The translations under genes and the position numbers were made by a program. Below the pieces are notes generated by a model, which saw nothing but the letters and a program-made list of their open reading frames with translations, was not told where the DNA came from and ran no database searches. Below are positions 1 to 9,487 of a DNA stretch of 64,000 bases, in pieces (position 1 is the first letter of the stretch; each line of letters begins with the position of its first letter). Source of the stretch: Mytilus edulis (Eukaryota > Mollusca > Bivalvia > Mytilida > Mytilidae); assembly GCF_963676685.1 (NCBI RefSeq), contig NC_092356.1, positions 186,001 to 250,000 of the forward strand. The letters run 5' to 3'.

Positions 1-210
1 AAATGCCTTATCTTTTTACTTTACACGACAGATGTATCGAAAAACAGCAAACTTCACCGATTATATGCTAATTTTACTTATTTTGGTTACTTTTGATTGA
101 CCGAGTACAAGGACAGAAAATGTTAACTGTTGAAAAAATATAATAACCCTGACTTAAAAGTCGGTATGTATGAAAATCGTCTATTTATATTTCTTTTTTC
201 TTTTTATTAG

Positions 211-3200
211 GAAGCATTGATATACACTCTACAGATATTGTTCCTCCATTTACTCCAGAGACTGTAGAACCAATGAAAATACAAATGCAAAAATGTAACA
301 GACAACAGATTATGAGCAATAACCCGGATGTATGTAAAATACTATTAATTGTCAGAAACTACAAGTATATTAATTTATAAATACAGAAATTATCCAGCTC
401 TATGTCATGTGTATGCCAGTTTGATATACATTGTTCGCTAGGTGTACAGAAACATGACGAAATACATTTTCAACTACTGAGTAAAGTTGACAGAATTTAC
501 TAACATCATGTCGTTTTTAAGTAGTTTATATAATATCAATGACTTTTAAAAAAATCTTAAAATGAATTCACCTTTATTTATTTATATTTGTTTACTCTTT
601 GTCAATTCCAGTGTTACATCATGGACGGTAAACCCAGAGGAAAACTAATAATCATTAACATAATGTCATTCGATGACCATGGTATTCCATCACGAGATAA
701 ACAGGCACATGATCTGTCAGCATCAAGCTTAACGCTGTTATTCCAACAGCTTAAATTCAAAGTTGTGCTAAAAACAAATATAAATAAAATGGTAAGTGAT
801 TAAGACATCTCACCTCTTAAATATATCAATTATCAATTTGAAAAATCAGCCTCTTATTTAATTTTTGGATAGAATATGATAAAATATTTGTAAAATAATA
901 ATGAAACAGAGTTTATGATAACAATTTCATTTAAACTAACAAAAAATGTATGAAAAAAATGTTATATCTAACCACAATTTTAATAACAAAATGAAGTGTT
1001 TTTTTTGTACAAAAAAATGCATTTTACTATAGTCGAACTTTACAATGTGAGACATTTCAAAATTAATCGTATTATAGATGATTGTTTACATCTTGTTTGA
1101 TTGTTATACGCCAAAGAATTAGTACTTTGTGCATAGCCTCCATTCAAAAGGATAACCGCCTCTTAACGTCTTCTAATTCCTGCCATAAATCGACTAAATT
1201 GTTACTATGGTAGCAGCAACCATTTATGATGAAGGGCATTGTTTATTTCATGACGTGTTTGAACTGGCGTGTCCAATCGTGCACTTTACGACAAAAGAGA
1301 TGATTTCAGCTTTCCAATTGTGAACTTTCCATTTCTAAGTAGCAACATTCCAGCAGCACCTGCATACGGGGTATATATCTCCCAATTGATACGATATTCC
1401 CGTGCTTGCATTTCCTATCATGATTTTCTTGATAGAGGGTTACTGCTCACAAGGAAGCTATTAAACCAAGAGTTCCAAATGGTGAAGTTGAAATCATCCC
1501 TTCGTAAATTTTACGGAAGCCATCACGAGTTGGTTGACCGTTATGGAATAACCGTTTCACAAATGATATCGGATATGTTCCTTACGTCGTAACTACAATC
1601 CCCTTCCCTTTCATGAATTTGACCTACCGAATTAGACTTTTTACCGGATTTGTAATCACATAAGCAACACGACGGGTGCCGCATGTGGAGCAGGATCTGC
1701 TTACCCTTCCGGAGCACCTGAGATCACCCCTAGTTTTTGGTGGGGTTCGTGTTGTTTATTCTTTAGTTTTCTATGTTGTGTCATGTGTACTATTGTTTTT
1801 TCTGTTTGTCTTTTTCATTTTTAGCCATGGTGTTGTCAGTTTGTTTTAGATTTACGAGTTTGACTGTCCCTTTTGGTATCTTTGGTCCCTCTTCTTTTAC
1901 GCCTAATAGTAGTTACCCATATATGCTCGATATGGTTCAAATCCGGGCTACGATAGGGTCAAGGAAGATGAACCGAATTCCATTGGAACTATGGATCGTC
2001 CTCCTCGATGCTAATTTTCAACTTTGGCGGGCTCTACACTACATTGGATACAAACAACTGTGTGTCTGTTCGTATGCAAAGTCCCCGAAATGGTCCTATC
2101 GCACGATAAACAGTAGCGATTAGTCGTTCTCGAACAGTTCTATTCTTATTTAAAGGCTTTGGTATGGCCACCACTCTCTTTTTATGATTGTATTGTATTT
2201 TGACCAACCTGCAATATGCTTGATTTTCCCAAGCAGATGGTATAGGGGTATTCTTGATCTCAGAAGGTCTTTAACATCGTTTGTTGCCTGATTTTTATTC
2301 TCAGAACGACTTATAGTTAAATGGTGATGACCAACACACTATGTAACTATATATGATATATATTTAAGGAATGATGGAATATTTCTTTTCCTGTCTATGG
2401 AGAAATAACATTAAAATGTGGCACACACTGAATAACCCGCGTAGCACCACGGTTTTTTTATGTTATTTTGAATAGAAATCTAAAATATTACAGTTATTTC
2501 ATATAATTTAATTCTAAATTCCATTTTAAACCGGAGTAACCCACGAAAAAACGGTGATGACCTCACGGTCACATGTCTACATTATGTCTATGAGCTGATC
2601 AACAAAACGACTTCAGCCAATCTGAAGACGCGTTACATCCAAAATTAAATTATAGTTAAATAGATATTTTGATTCCGGTTTATATATTCATTTGATCCTA
2701 TTTCGACTCTTTAAAATTCAAGTGTCTATCCTAGATTGAGGTAATTTTTATGACTCCGTAACTTTATTGTTTTAAATTAGTATACAGATCCACTTTTCAC
2801 ATCTTGTGATCAATTTATTTGGCAATCGTCAAGGGCAATCATCAGGGTTTAAGAACATCAGTTGTTCGACCTGTTAGTCAAATGCATTTTGTTACAACAT
2901 ACTTTTTCACTTTTTTTGGTCATTTGGAAATTGTTGTTTGTGCTGTATTTAGACACCTCTACAACGATATTTGTTTTACAAGCACACGTATAAAAATTGC
3001 AGTTTTTATCCAACGCAATCATAGGTTTGAACGTTGTTTTCAATTTAGACTCAGTTTTATAGGTTGCTCTTGCAGTTTAATTTGGCTGTTAATACATTGA
3101 AGTTTACATAAATAAACAAAATTGGGTTGCTGTTTCTATTTTCTTAATAATTTTTAGAGTCTTTAGTAAAATGTACGTTTTTTGTTTATAGGAATTATTA

Positions 3201-6200
3201 AGTCTGATAAGTGCAGAACAAAACAATCCTGACACGTACGACTGTTTTGCTATGGTTATTTTATCTCATGGACATGGTGATCTGATATTCATGAGAGATG
3301 CAGAACCTCTGAAAATGCAAAATATAATGGATCAGTTTGATACAGAAAACTGTCCAAAACTGAAGGGGAAGCCGAAGCTGTTCTTCATTCATGCATGCCC
3401 GTCAGGTAAGATTTACATATTTTGATATGAGCGTCACTGATGAGTCTTATGTAGACGAAACGCGCGTCTGGCTTACTAAATTATAATCGGTACCTTTGAT
3501 AACTATTTACACCCATGGGTCGATGCCACTGCTGGTGGACGTTTCGTCCCCGAGGGTATCACCAGTACAGTAGTCAACACTCCGGTGTTGACATGAATAT
3601 CAATAATGTGGTCCTTTTTCCTGGAATAGGTCCGGTAAAGCCCGATTTTGGCCTCACATTTGAGGTTCTTTTAACGAAAGTTTTTGGACACTTTTTAAAC
3701 ACTTAAGTGTCTATTTCAATTGATTCCATGAGTTTATATGAAAGATGTTAACTGAGTTTGTCATTAAAAAGGCTCTGATTCAAGCTTAAATATGAAAAAT
3801 CTATCAAATATGCCAAAAAACGTCATTTTTTAGATGATTTCTGTCAAAAATGAAAGTGACTGCATCTGTTGTCATCCTCAAAATTTAAATATGTTATGTA
3901 TTATCATCAAATGCAACTTACATTTCAATACTATGAATGAACACGAATGCGGCCACTTTCATTTTAAACGGATACCGTTTAAAATTCAACCAAAATGCTA
4001 AAAATTTGAAGATTTCAGTAATTTAGAATGACTTAATGGTGCTAGAACGAGATATTTGTGCGTTGCATTGCCAAAAAAACAGTTCATATTTATGTAGCAG
4101 AAGCATTGTACTTTCCAAAAAATAGCTTAAAGACTACACGTTCACAATTTTCTAAAACTGCTATATTTTGGGGCCAAAAAGTGGTCTTACTGAACCTACT
4201 CCTTTCCTGTTTACAAAACTTTGAATTTTTCGAAACACTAAAGATTTTCTTATCCCAGGCGTAGATTACCTTAGCCGTATTTGGCACAACTTTTTAGAAT
4301 TTTGGATTTTCAATGCTCTTCAACTTTTGACTTGTTTGGCTTTATAAATATTTTTATATGAGCGTCACTGATGAGTCTTATGTAGACGAAACGCGCGTCT
4401 GGAATACTAGATTATAATCCTAGTACCTTTGATAACTTTTACACCACTGTGTCGATGCCACTGCTGGCGGACGTTTCGTCCCTGATGATATCATCAGCCA
4501 AGTAGTCAACACTCCGATGAATATCAATAATGCGGTCCCTTTTCTAAATTTCCTGTTTTCAAAACTTTGATTTTTTCGAAACACTAAGGATTTTCTTATC
4601 CAAGGCATAGATTACCTTTAATAGCCGTATTTTGGATCCTCAATGTTTTCAACTTTTTATTGTTTGGCTTTATAAATATTTTGATATGAGCGTCACTGAT
4701 GAGTCTTATGAAGACGAAACGAGCGTCTGGCGTACTAAATGATAATCGTGGTACCTTTGAAAACTTTTACAGTATGTCTTTTGTACTTTGGATCGTTTTG
4801 TGTTGATCAATCTTTAGTTTTCTATGTTGTGTCATCTATTATATTGTTTGTCTGTTGGTCTTTTTTCTTTTTTAGCCATGGTGTTGTCTTGTTGTTTTTG
4901 ATATATGAGGTTGAATGTATGTTCTATACATATCACCCTGCCTGTCGTAATAGTCTTTTTGTCTTATTGTAAACAAACCCTTTCCTGTCGAATTGAAAGC
5001 TACTGTTGTGTCTAATTGTAAATACTCCTCTTAAGTTGTCTTACAATTTTCTCTTTTGTTATCTCCTTGTAAATCCCTTGTCGTGTTGTAATTTTTCTCC
5101 TTTCTTGTTTTATTGTGTAAACCCCTTTTTTGTTACATGGTAGAAATGACATTTTTTTTTTCATTTTAAACACCCCAATTTAAGTCTTTTCTTGTCTCAT
5201 ATACATTATTCCTGCCTTTGATGGTTTTTATGTGTCTTCTTTCTTGTCTTATATCAAATACCCCTGATCCTGTCGTTTTGTAAGTATTCAAGTTTGTGTC
5301 TCATAGTACTGAAACATCCCTGGCCTGATGGTTATTACTTTTGTTTCTTTTGTATGTTTTCCCTTGTCTAATCGTAAAAGAGCCTGTTCCTGTCGTATGG
5401 GTAGTATTTCCTTTTTGTCTCATTTAAAAAAAACCTGCCTTATCATGTTGTAAATACCCCCTCTCCTGATAATGTGGTGACTATTTGGAACTCATTTATC
5501 CCATGGAACTAGAGATAAAGGATACTACAGATACAGTTAAGTCGGCCTCATATCTTGACTAAGATCTAGAAATTGACAATGAAGGTCAGTTGAAAACAAA
5601 ACTGTACGACAAAAGAGATGATTTCAGCTTTCCAATTATGAACTTTCAATTTTTAAGTAGCAACAGTCCAGCAACACCTGCATACGGGGTATGTATCCCC
5701 CAATTGAAACGATATTCCCGTGCTTGCATTTCCTGTCATGACTTTCTTGATTTGTTCAATGTATGCACTGTAATATTTTGTTCATTATATGTAGTGTATT
5801 ATATTGTTTATTATATGCAGTGTATATTATAATTGTTTATAATATGCAATGTATATATTTTAGACTGTGGCGAACCAGACAATACTGAGATGAGCAATAT
5901 ATTCCCACATATTCATGAAGACCACCATACCCTTACCAAAGCAGATATTTTCTTAGCGAGGGCTACTAAATACGGTAATAACACATTTCATCATAGCGAG
6001 GGCAACTAAATACGGTACTTCCATATATCATTTAGCGAGGGCAACTAAATACGGTAAATTCATGTATTATTAGTGATGGCTACTATATATACGGTAATTT
6101 TATTTATAATCTGAGCGATGGCTACTTAATATGGTACTTCCATTTATTATCTTACGAGGGCTACTTAATACGGTTGTTCTTTTTATTACCTGAGCGAGGA

Positions 6201-7916
6201 GTCTTATGGTACCTAATTAATGGAAATAATAAAAAAATAATGGTTTCCGGAATATATTAAATGAAGAATTTTTTTTATCCCTAGATCATCTCTGATCATA
6301 GCTCTGATAATTGTAGGAAACATTCTTTTCTTCGATGAGTATTATTTTTATTTTATTCTTTTCAATTGAATGATTATTATCATTATTTATAACTTCTATA
6401 CTTTTTTGTTGATGATAAAAATATCTATATTTATATATATATATATATCAGAATTGTTTCCTTTCAGACCCCATCATTTCAAATACAGAATCCAAGGGTT
6501 TCTGGTTCATCCAAGCGTTTGTACACATAATGAAGTACCATGCACATCACAATCATCTGTTAGATATTATGACAAAGGTAAACAATAGAAAAAGAAAGAA
6601 TATGAAAGCAGTACATGTACAACAAAAACTAACAAAAAGCTAGGAACAGTAAGACCTCAACACGGAGCAAACTTACTCTCACATCACTGCTAATTTAAGA
6701 AAGCCTCTAAATATAACACCGCCGGTATTTAACAATTTTCATAATTTCATTCGAAAGCAAATATTTGAACGAATATATAAATGTGACATAAAGCAACTAC
6801 ATTTATTTTGAAACAATATGGATATTGAAAATGTATAAATGTATTACTGCTCAAACGGAAAACATATAAGAAGCAAACCATTGCAAGTAAACTTAAACCC
6901 GGCTTTGTGTCTTGTGCTTAGAAAGTGTAAACCGTTCCTACTCCATTTATCGTAGCACACTTTGTGTTGTTTAGGAAGGGGGAATTCCTTAATGAGGTGC
7001 CTTTATTAATAAATAGGTTATAAACTCATAAATGAGTGCTTGATTCAGGTTTCGCCATTCATCACACTCTTTCTGTATCGGTTAACCGGGTGATTATACT
7101 GAGTTCTTGAAACTGTTGAAGGGGTGAATTCATTGACTTCCAAATCAAAACAACATCTGATAAACAAATTTAATAATACTTTTAGATATTTGGCTTGAAG
7201 ACGAAATAAATCTATATTTGTAAGGGATTCTGTATAGCTTCGGAAGCCAATACATAGTTGGAACTTTCATTGTATTTGGCTCTGCTTGTAAAGCGGTGGC
7301 TAAAAGTTTATGTTTGTTACAGATTTCGTTTTCTGAAAATGGAGTCAGTTGGAATGTTGGTGAATTGGTGATTTCCTTTTTTAGAACCTCAATGTAAAAT
7401 TTACGTCAAACAATAATAATATTATTAGCAGCTTTATCGGCCGGGACAAAAACAAATTCTTAGGCTACATGTAGTTCTTTTAGTTTATGTTTGATACGAG
7501 AAATAGGTTTATTGTGGTTATTGTTAATAGTAAAATGTTCTTTAAAATGTTGAATACGTATATCAACTATCTTCATTACTGAATTAAAAAAAGAGTCCAA
7601 AGATTTTTTGTCAGCTTTTTCCCGTTTTATCCATTTCATACAGTAAGTATGGAGTGAGTCGTGGATGATATTACGACACTCATTCCAATTAATAATTGAA
7701 GGTGGACGATATTTAGGTCCTTAACTGAGGAAACTTATATTGTGCATATCTTAAACTAACTATTGTACTACAATAGCACATGATTTAGCCATGTTCATAA
7801 TACTTTTCTTTAACAATGTTTCTTTCTATTAGGTGAATGGATTAGCACAAGAAGATGACCAACTTGTTGAAAGTATGAATACATTGACTAGATCCTTATA
7901 CTTCTTCCCTGACTAG
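211..7916 (+). CDS. Caspase (C14 family) gene, 3' six coding exons, 5' end outside window
   Basis: Cysteine protease of the caspase fold. Exons: 211-329, 612-791, 3192-3405, 5864-5974, 6468-6577, 7833-7916 (TAG stop). All introns are GT-AG and the phases join without error, giving about 271 residues. Exon 2 starts the p20 subunit (PRGKLIIIN). Exon 3 has the catalytic histidine in LSHGHGD (codon 3267-3269) and the catalytic cysteine at 3396-3398. Exons 5-6 encode p10 (KGFWFIQAF, then LTRSLYFFPD at the C terminus). The active-site peptide is HACPS where caspases have QACRG or QACQG, and the p10 position of the S1-pocket arginine appears to be Asn. It may therefore be a pseudoenzyme or have changed specificity. 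The exon at 211 encodes pre-p20 sequence and starts in phase 1, so the prodomain and start codon lie upstream of the window. Gene A ends convergently 1.5 kb downstream. I see no frameshift or stop, so a pseudogene is unlikely. The family call is firm; activity is inference. Confidence 0.9.
1262..1895 (+). mobile_element. Penelope-like element, 3' end fragment in caspase intron
   Basis: Positions 1269-1592 encode the C-terminal part of a PLE-type reverse transcriptase (LYDKRDDFSFPIVNF, then LVDRYGITVSQMISDMF). The element's 3' untranslated tail follows to about 1895 (GGAGCAGGATCTGCTTACCC and AGCCATGGTGTTGTCAG). It is 5' truncated, sits in the sense orientation in the 2.4-kb intron 792-3191, and has relatives at 5596, 15625, 26410 and 36200. 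I see nothing else definable in the rest of that intron. Confidence 0.75.
3428..3478 (+). ncRNA. Type I hammerhead ribozyme, copy 1
   Basis: The conserved core CUGAUGA is at 3437-3443. Stem II is GUCU-UAUGU-AGAC (4 bp, 5-nt loop), followed by GAAA at 3457-3460. The very short stem III is contained in ACGCGCGU, an 8-nt palindrome that could also pair between two molecules. The cleavage triplet GUC is at 3466-3468. Stem I pairs GCGUCA with UGGC on the far side. It starts 22 nt after the caspase 5' splice site at 3405/3406, on the sense strand. Confidence 0.8.
4359..4408 (+). ncRNA. Type I hammerhead ribozyme, copy 2
   Basis: The core CUGAUGA is at 4368-4374. The 4-bp stem II with UAUGU loop, GAAA (4388-4391), palindromic ACGCGCGU stem III and GUC at 4397-4399 are all intact. 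The 3' half of stem I reads UGGAAUA instead of UGGCGUA, so stem I is shorter and cleavage may be weaker. Confidence 0.75.
4687..4736 (+). ncRNA. Type I hammerhead ribozyme, copy 3
   Basis: CUGAUGA is at 4696-4702. Stem II GUCUU-AUG-AAGAC is extended to 5 bp. GAAA is at 4716-4719 and GUC at 4725-4727. Stem III is ACGAGCGU, in which one change breaks the 8-nt palindrome but keeps two pairs and a 4-nt loop. Stem I GCGUCA/UGGCGU is complete (one G-U pair). Confidence 0.78.
4775..5480 (+). repeat. PLE tail fragment followed by decayed minisatellite
   Basis: Positions 4795-4900 match the 3' tail of the PLE family (TTTAGTTTTCTATGTTGTGTCAT and AGCCATGGTGTTGTC). From about 4930 to 5480 a degenerate unit of roughly 35-45 bp recurs, built on CCTGTCGTATTGTAAATACC and TTTTGTCTTATTGTAAA. 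It lacks open frames and reads as an old minisatellite in the caspase intron. Confidence 0.5.
5596..5757 (+). mobile_element. Penelope-like element fragment upstream of caspase exon 5864
   Basis: It encodes KTKLYDKRDDFSFPIMNF to YSRACISCHDFLD, the C-terminal region of the PLE reverse transcriptase. It stops abruptly at about 5757, about 105 bp before the splice acceptor of the next caspase exon. It is truncated at both ends. Confidence 0.7.
5954..6210 (+). repeat. About 40-bp tandem repeat that includes a caspase 5' splice site
   Basis: The last 20 nt of the caspase exon ending at 5974 plus the start of the intron (GCGAGGGCTACTAAATACG, then GTAATA) recur at about 40-bp spacing. Donor-like junctions follow at 6014, 6053, 6093, 6133, 6172 and 6209. 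Most keep a GTA after the exon-like end. Reading past the first donor meets a TAA within 12 codons, so use of a later donor would truncate the protein. Confidence 0.75.
7142..7725 (-). mobile_element. Penelope-like element N-terminal region, inverted against an RT palm fragment
   Basis: On the minus strand 7192-7725 decodes to the upstream part of a PLE reverse transcriptase (EFVFVPADKAANNIIIV, KVPTMYWLPKLYRIPYKYRF) with in-frame stops. Positions 7142-7190 are plus-strand sequence of the palm region (KFNNTFRYL) and abut it directly. Two inverted pieces of the same family are therefore joined at about 7191. It lies in the last caspase intron. Confidence 0.7.
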
Positions 7917-9428
7917 CTCCTTATATTTCACCCAAGACTAAATCCTTTAAATTCTCCCCAGACTAATGTATAATGACCATAGAGAAAATGTCAAATGTAA
8001 TGAATGTTGCCATTTCCTATGTATATTTTAGTTGATAAGCTGGACAATTGTGAAATGTATATTAATTTTATCATTGTTTTGACTTGTAGCCTGTAGAATG
8101 TATTCACATAAATTAGATTTTTATTGCTGCTGTTTGTGTCATTAATCAACCAATGTCTGAATCAAAGAAATGTTGGGTTTTTTGTTTCTCCCAGGAGAAA
8201 ATTTACCCAAACTTAAAGGAACTGATTTCAAACAAATCAATTATTTTCTGTATAATTATTACTCTTCTTATCTACATTTAAATATTTCAGTTTCACACAA
8301 AAATATACGACAAAAAGGACGATTTTTATTTAGTTCCGTACTGTTATTCTACTTTTTTGGATGGTCACGTTCCTTTGACACCATCTTACTGTGTTGACAT
8401 GTGACAGTGTCACAGCGTTTTCTGTACCCGTGTTTGTGCAGCGTTTGTTATGCCCGTGTTTGTTCGTTCGTTCTACCTGTTTGTGTGTATCGTTCGCCTA
8501 GTTTATAATAGGCTCTTTTTTTTAATCTGCCATAGATTTGGGATGGTATGACGCCATATTTACCATTGATTCGGAATCTGCCTTAGATCTAGGACCCACC
8601 ATATATATTTGATTTCTACAACTATATTTTGTATATGGGTTCTATGTAAAGGTTGTATTTCCACCAGAAAGACGTTATCTGACTTCGACCTAATTTCATG
8701 GTAAATTAACACGATTATGTTTGTTTCTCAGATATTATAAGCAGTAGGTCGACTATGTGTTGTGTATGGATTGATTGTAAAGGATACTTGTCAGTCTGGC
8801 ATGTTTTATTTAACTTTGACCTCATTTTCATGGTTCATTAGTCAATGTTAATTTCTTATGCTTTGTGCAATTTGTATGCGTTATAAAATAGGGACAAAAA
8901 ATACCAAAAGCACATTCAAAACACAAACACCATACACAAATTAAATAATACAATAAAACGTCCACTGAAGACAAATAGTCCATGAATAGAATGTGTTATT
9001 TTCAAAACTAAAATTGAAGCAGTTATGTTCTATGAATTAGATTTTATGAGGAAGCCATTATTGACAATGATTTAACTTGCACCGTCCACCAATGCAACTT
9101 TACATGATTACGGCCTTAAGGCTGTAAAGGTCAAACATAACTCAGTTAAGTCAGGTAATTATTTTTATCATCATTAGATGAATTAGTTAAGTATAAAAAC
9201 AGAATGAATATGCTTTGTATTGAACTTCATTAGATATACGGAGATACTATGATTACTTTTGGTGTACAGGTCAAGGTATCCGATGAAGATATTCCTGTTA
9301 ATAATGTCAAAAGACAGGTACTTCGTTCTGACATTATTAAATGGTTAGATCTTGGTCGTCTAGTATAATTCAAATGAAGGGCCCCGTGGCTTGACAACAT
9401 TGAATGTTTTAGTCTTTGACTGCTGGCA
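7917..9428. other. Intergenic gap between convergent caspase and receptor gene A
   Basis: AT-rich sequence without a convincing exon on either strand. It should contain the 3' untranslated regions of both genes. The part next to gene A carries a 63-bp duplicate of that gene's 3' coding end, listed separately. No clear polyadenylation signal was identified for either gene. Confidence 0.5.
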
Positions 9429-9487
9429 TTAGTCAAATGAAGGATCCCGTGGCTTGACTACATTGAATGTTTTCGTCTTGGCCTGCT
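9371..9487 (-). repeat. 63-bp tandem duplication of receptor gene A 3' coding end
   Basis: Positions 9434-9487 (coding, KTKTFNVVKPRDPSF then stop) are repeated at 9371-9427 downstream of the stop, where they would read KTKTFNVVKPRGPSFELY then stop. The offset is 63 bp, exactly 21 codons. The coding copy's TAA now excludes the second copy from the protein. Confidence 0.8.

Larger units (their letters stand above)
3420..4770 (+). repeat. Tandem hammerhead-ribozyme repeat (retrozyme-like) array in caspase intron
   Basis: Three ribozyme-bearing monomers lie head to tail. Shared landmarks are TCGATGCCACTGCTGG, GACGTTTCGTCC and TGTTTGGCTTTATAAATA, followed by the ribozyme. Predicted cleavage sites (after 3468, 4399 and 4727) are 931 and 328 nt apart. 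The first monomer is longer and carries extra AT-rich sequence around 3690-4060. No protein is encoded. Metazoan retrozymes, including mussel ones, are known to be short non-coding tandem repeats of this kind that give small circular RNAs. That this array does so is inference. Confidence 0.75.

Noticed and set aside
4470-4505. Possible minus-strand hammerhead around CTGATGATATCATCAG and GACGAAACGTCC
   Set aside because: CUGAUGA and GAAA occur, but the segment between them cannot form stem II with the required first pair.
211-7916. Caspase locus as a pseudogene
   Set aside because: Six exons join in phase with canonical splice sites and no stops; the motif changes look like divergence and not decay.
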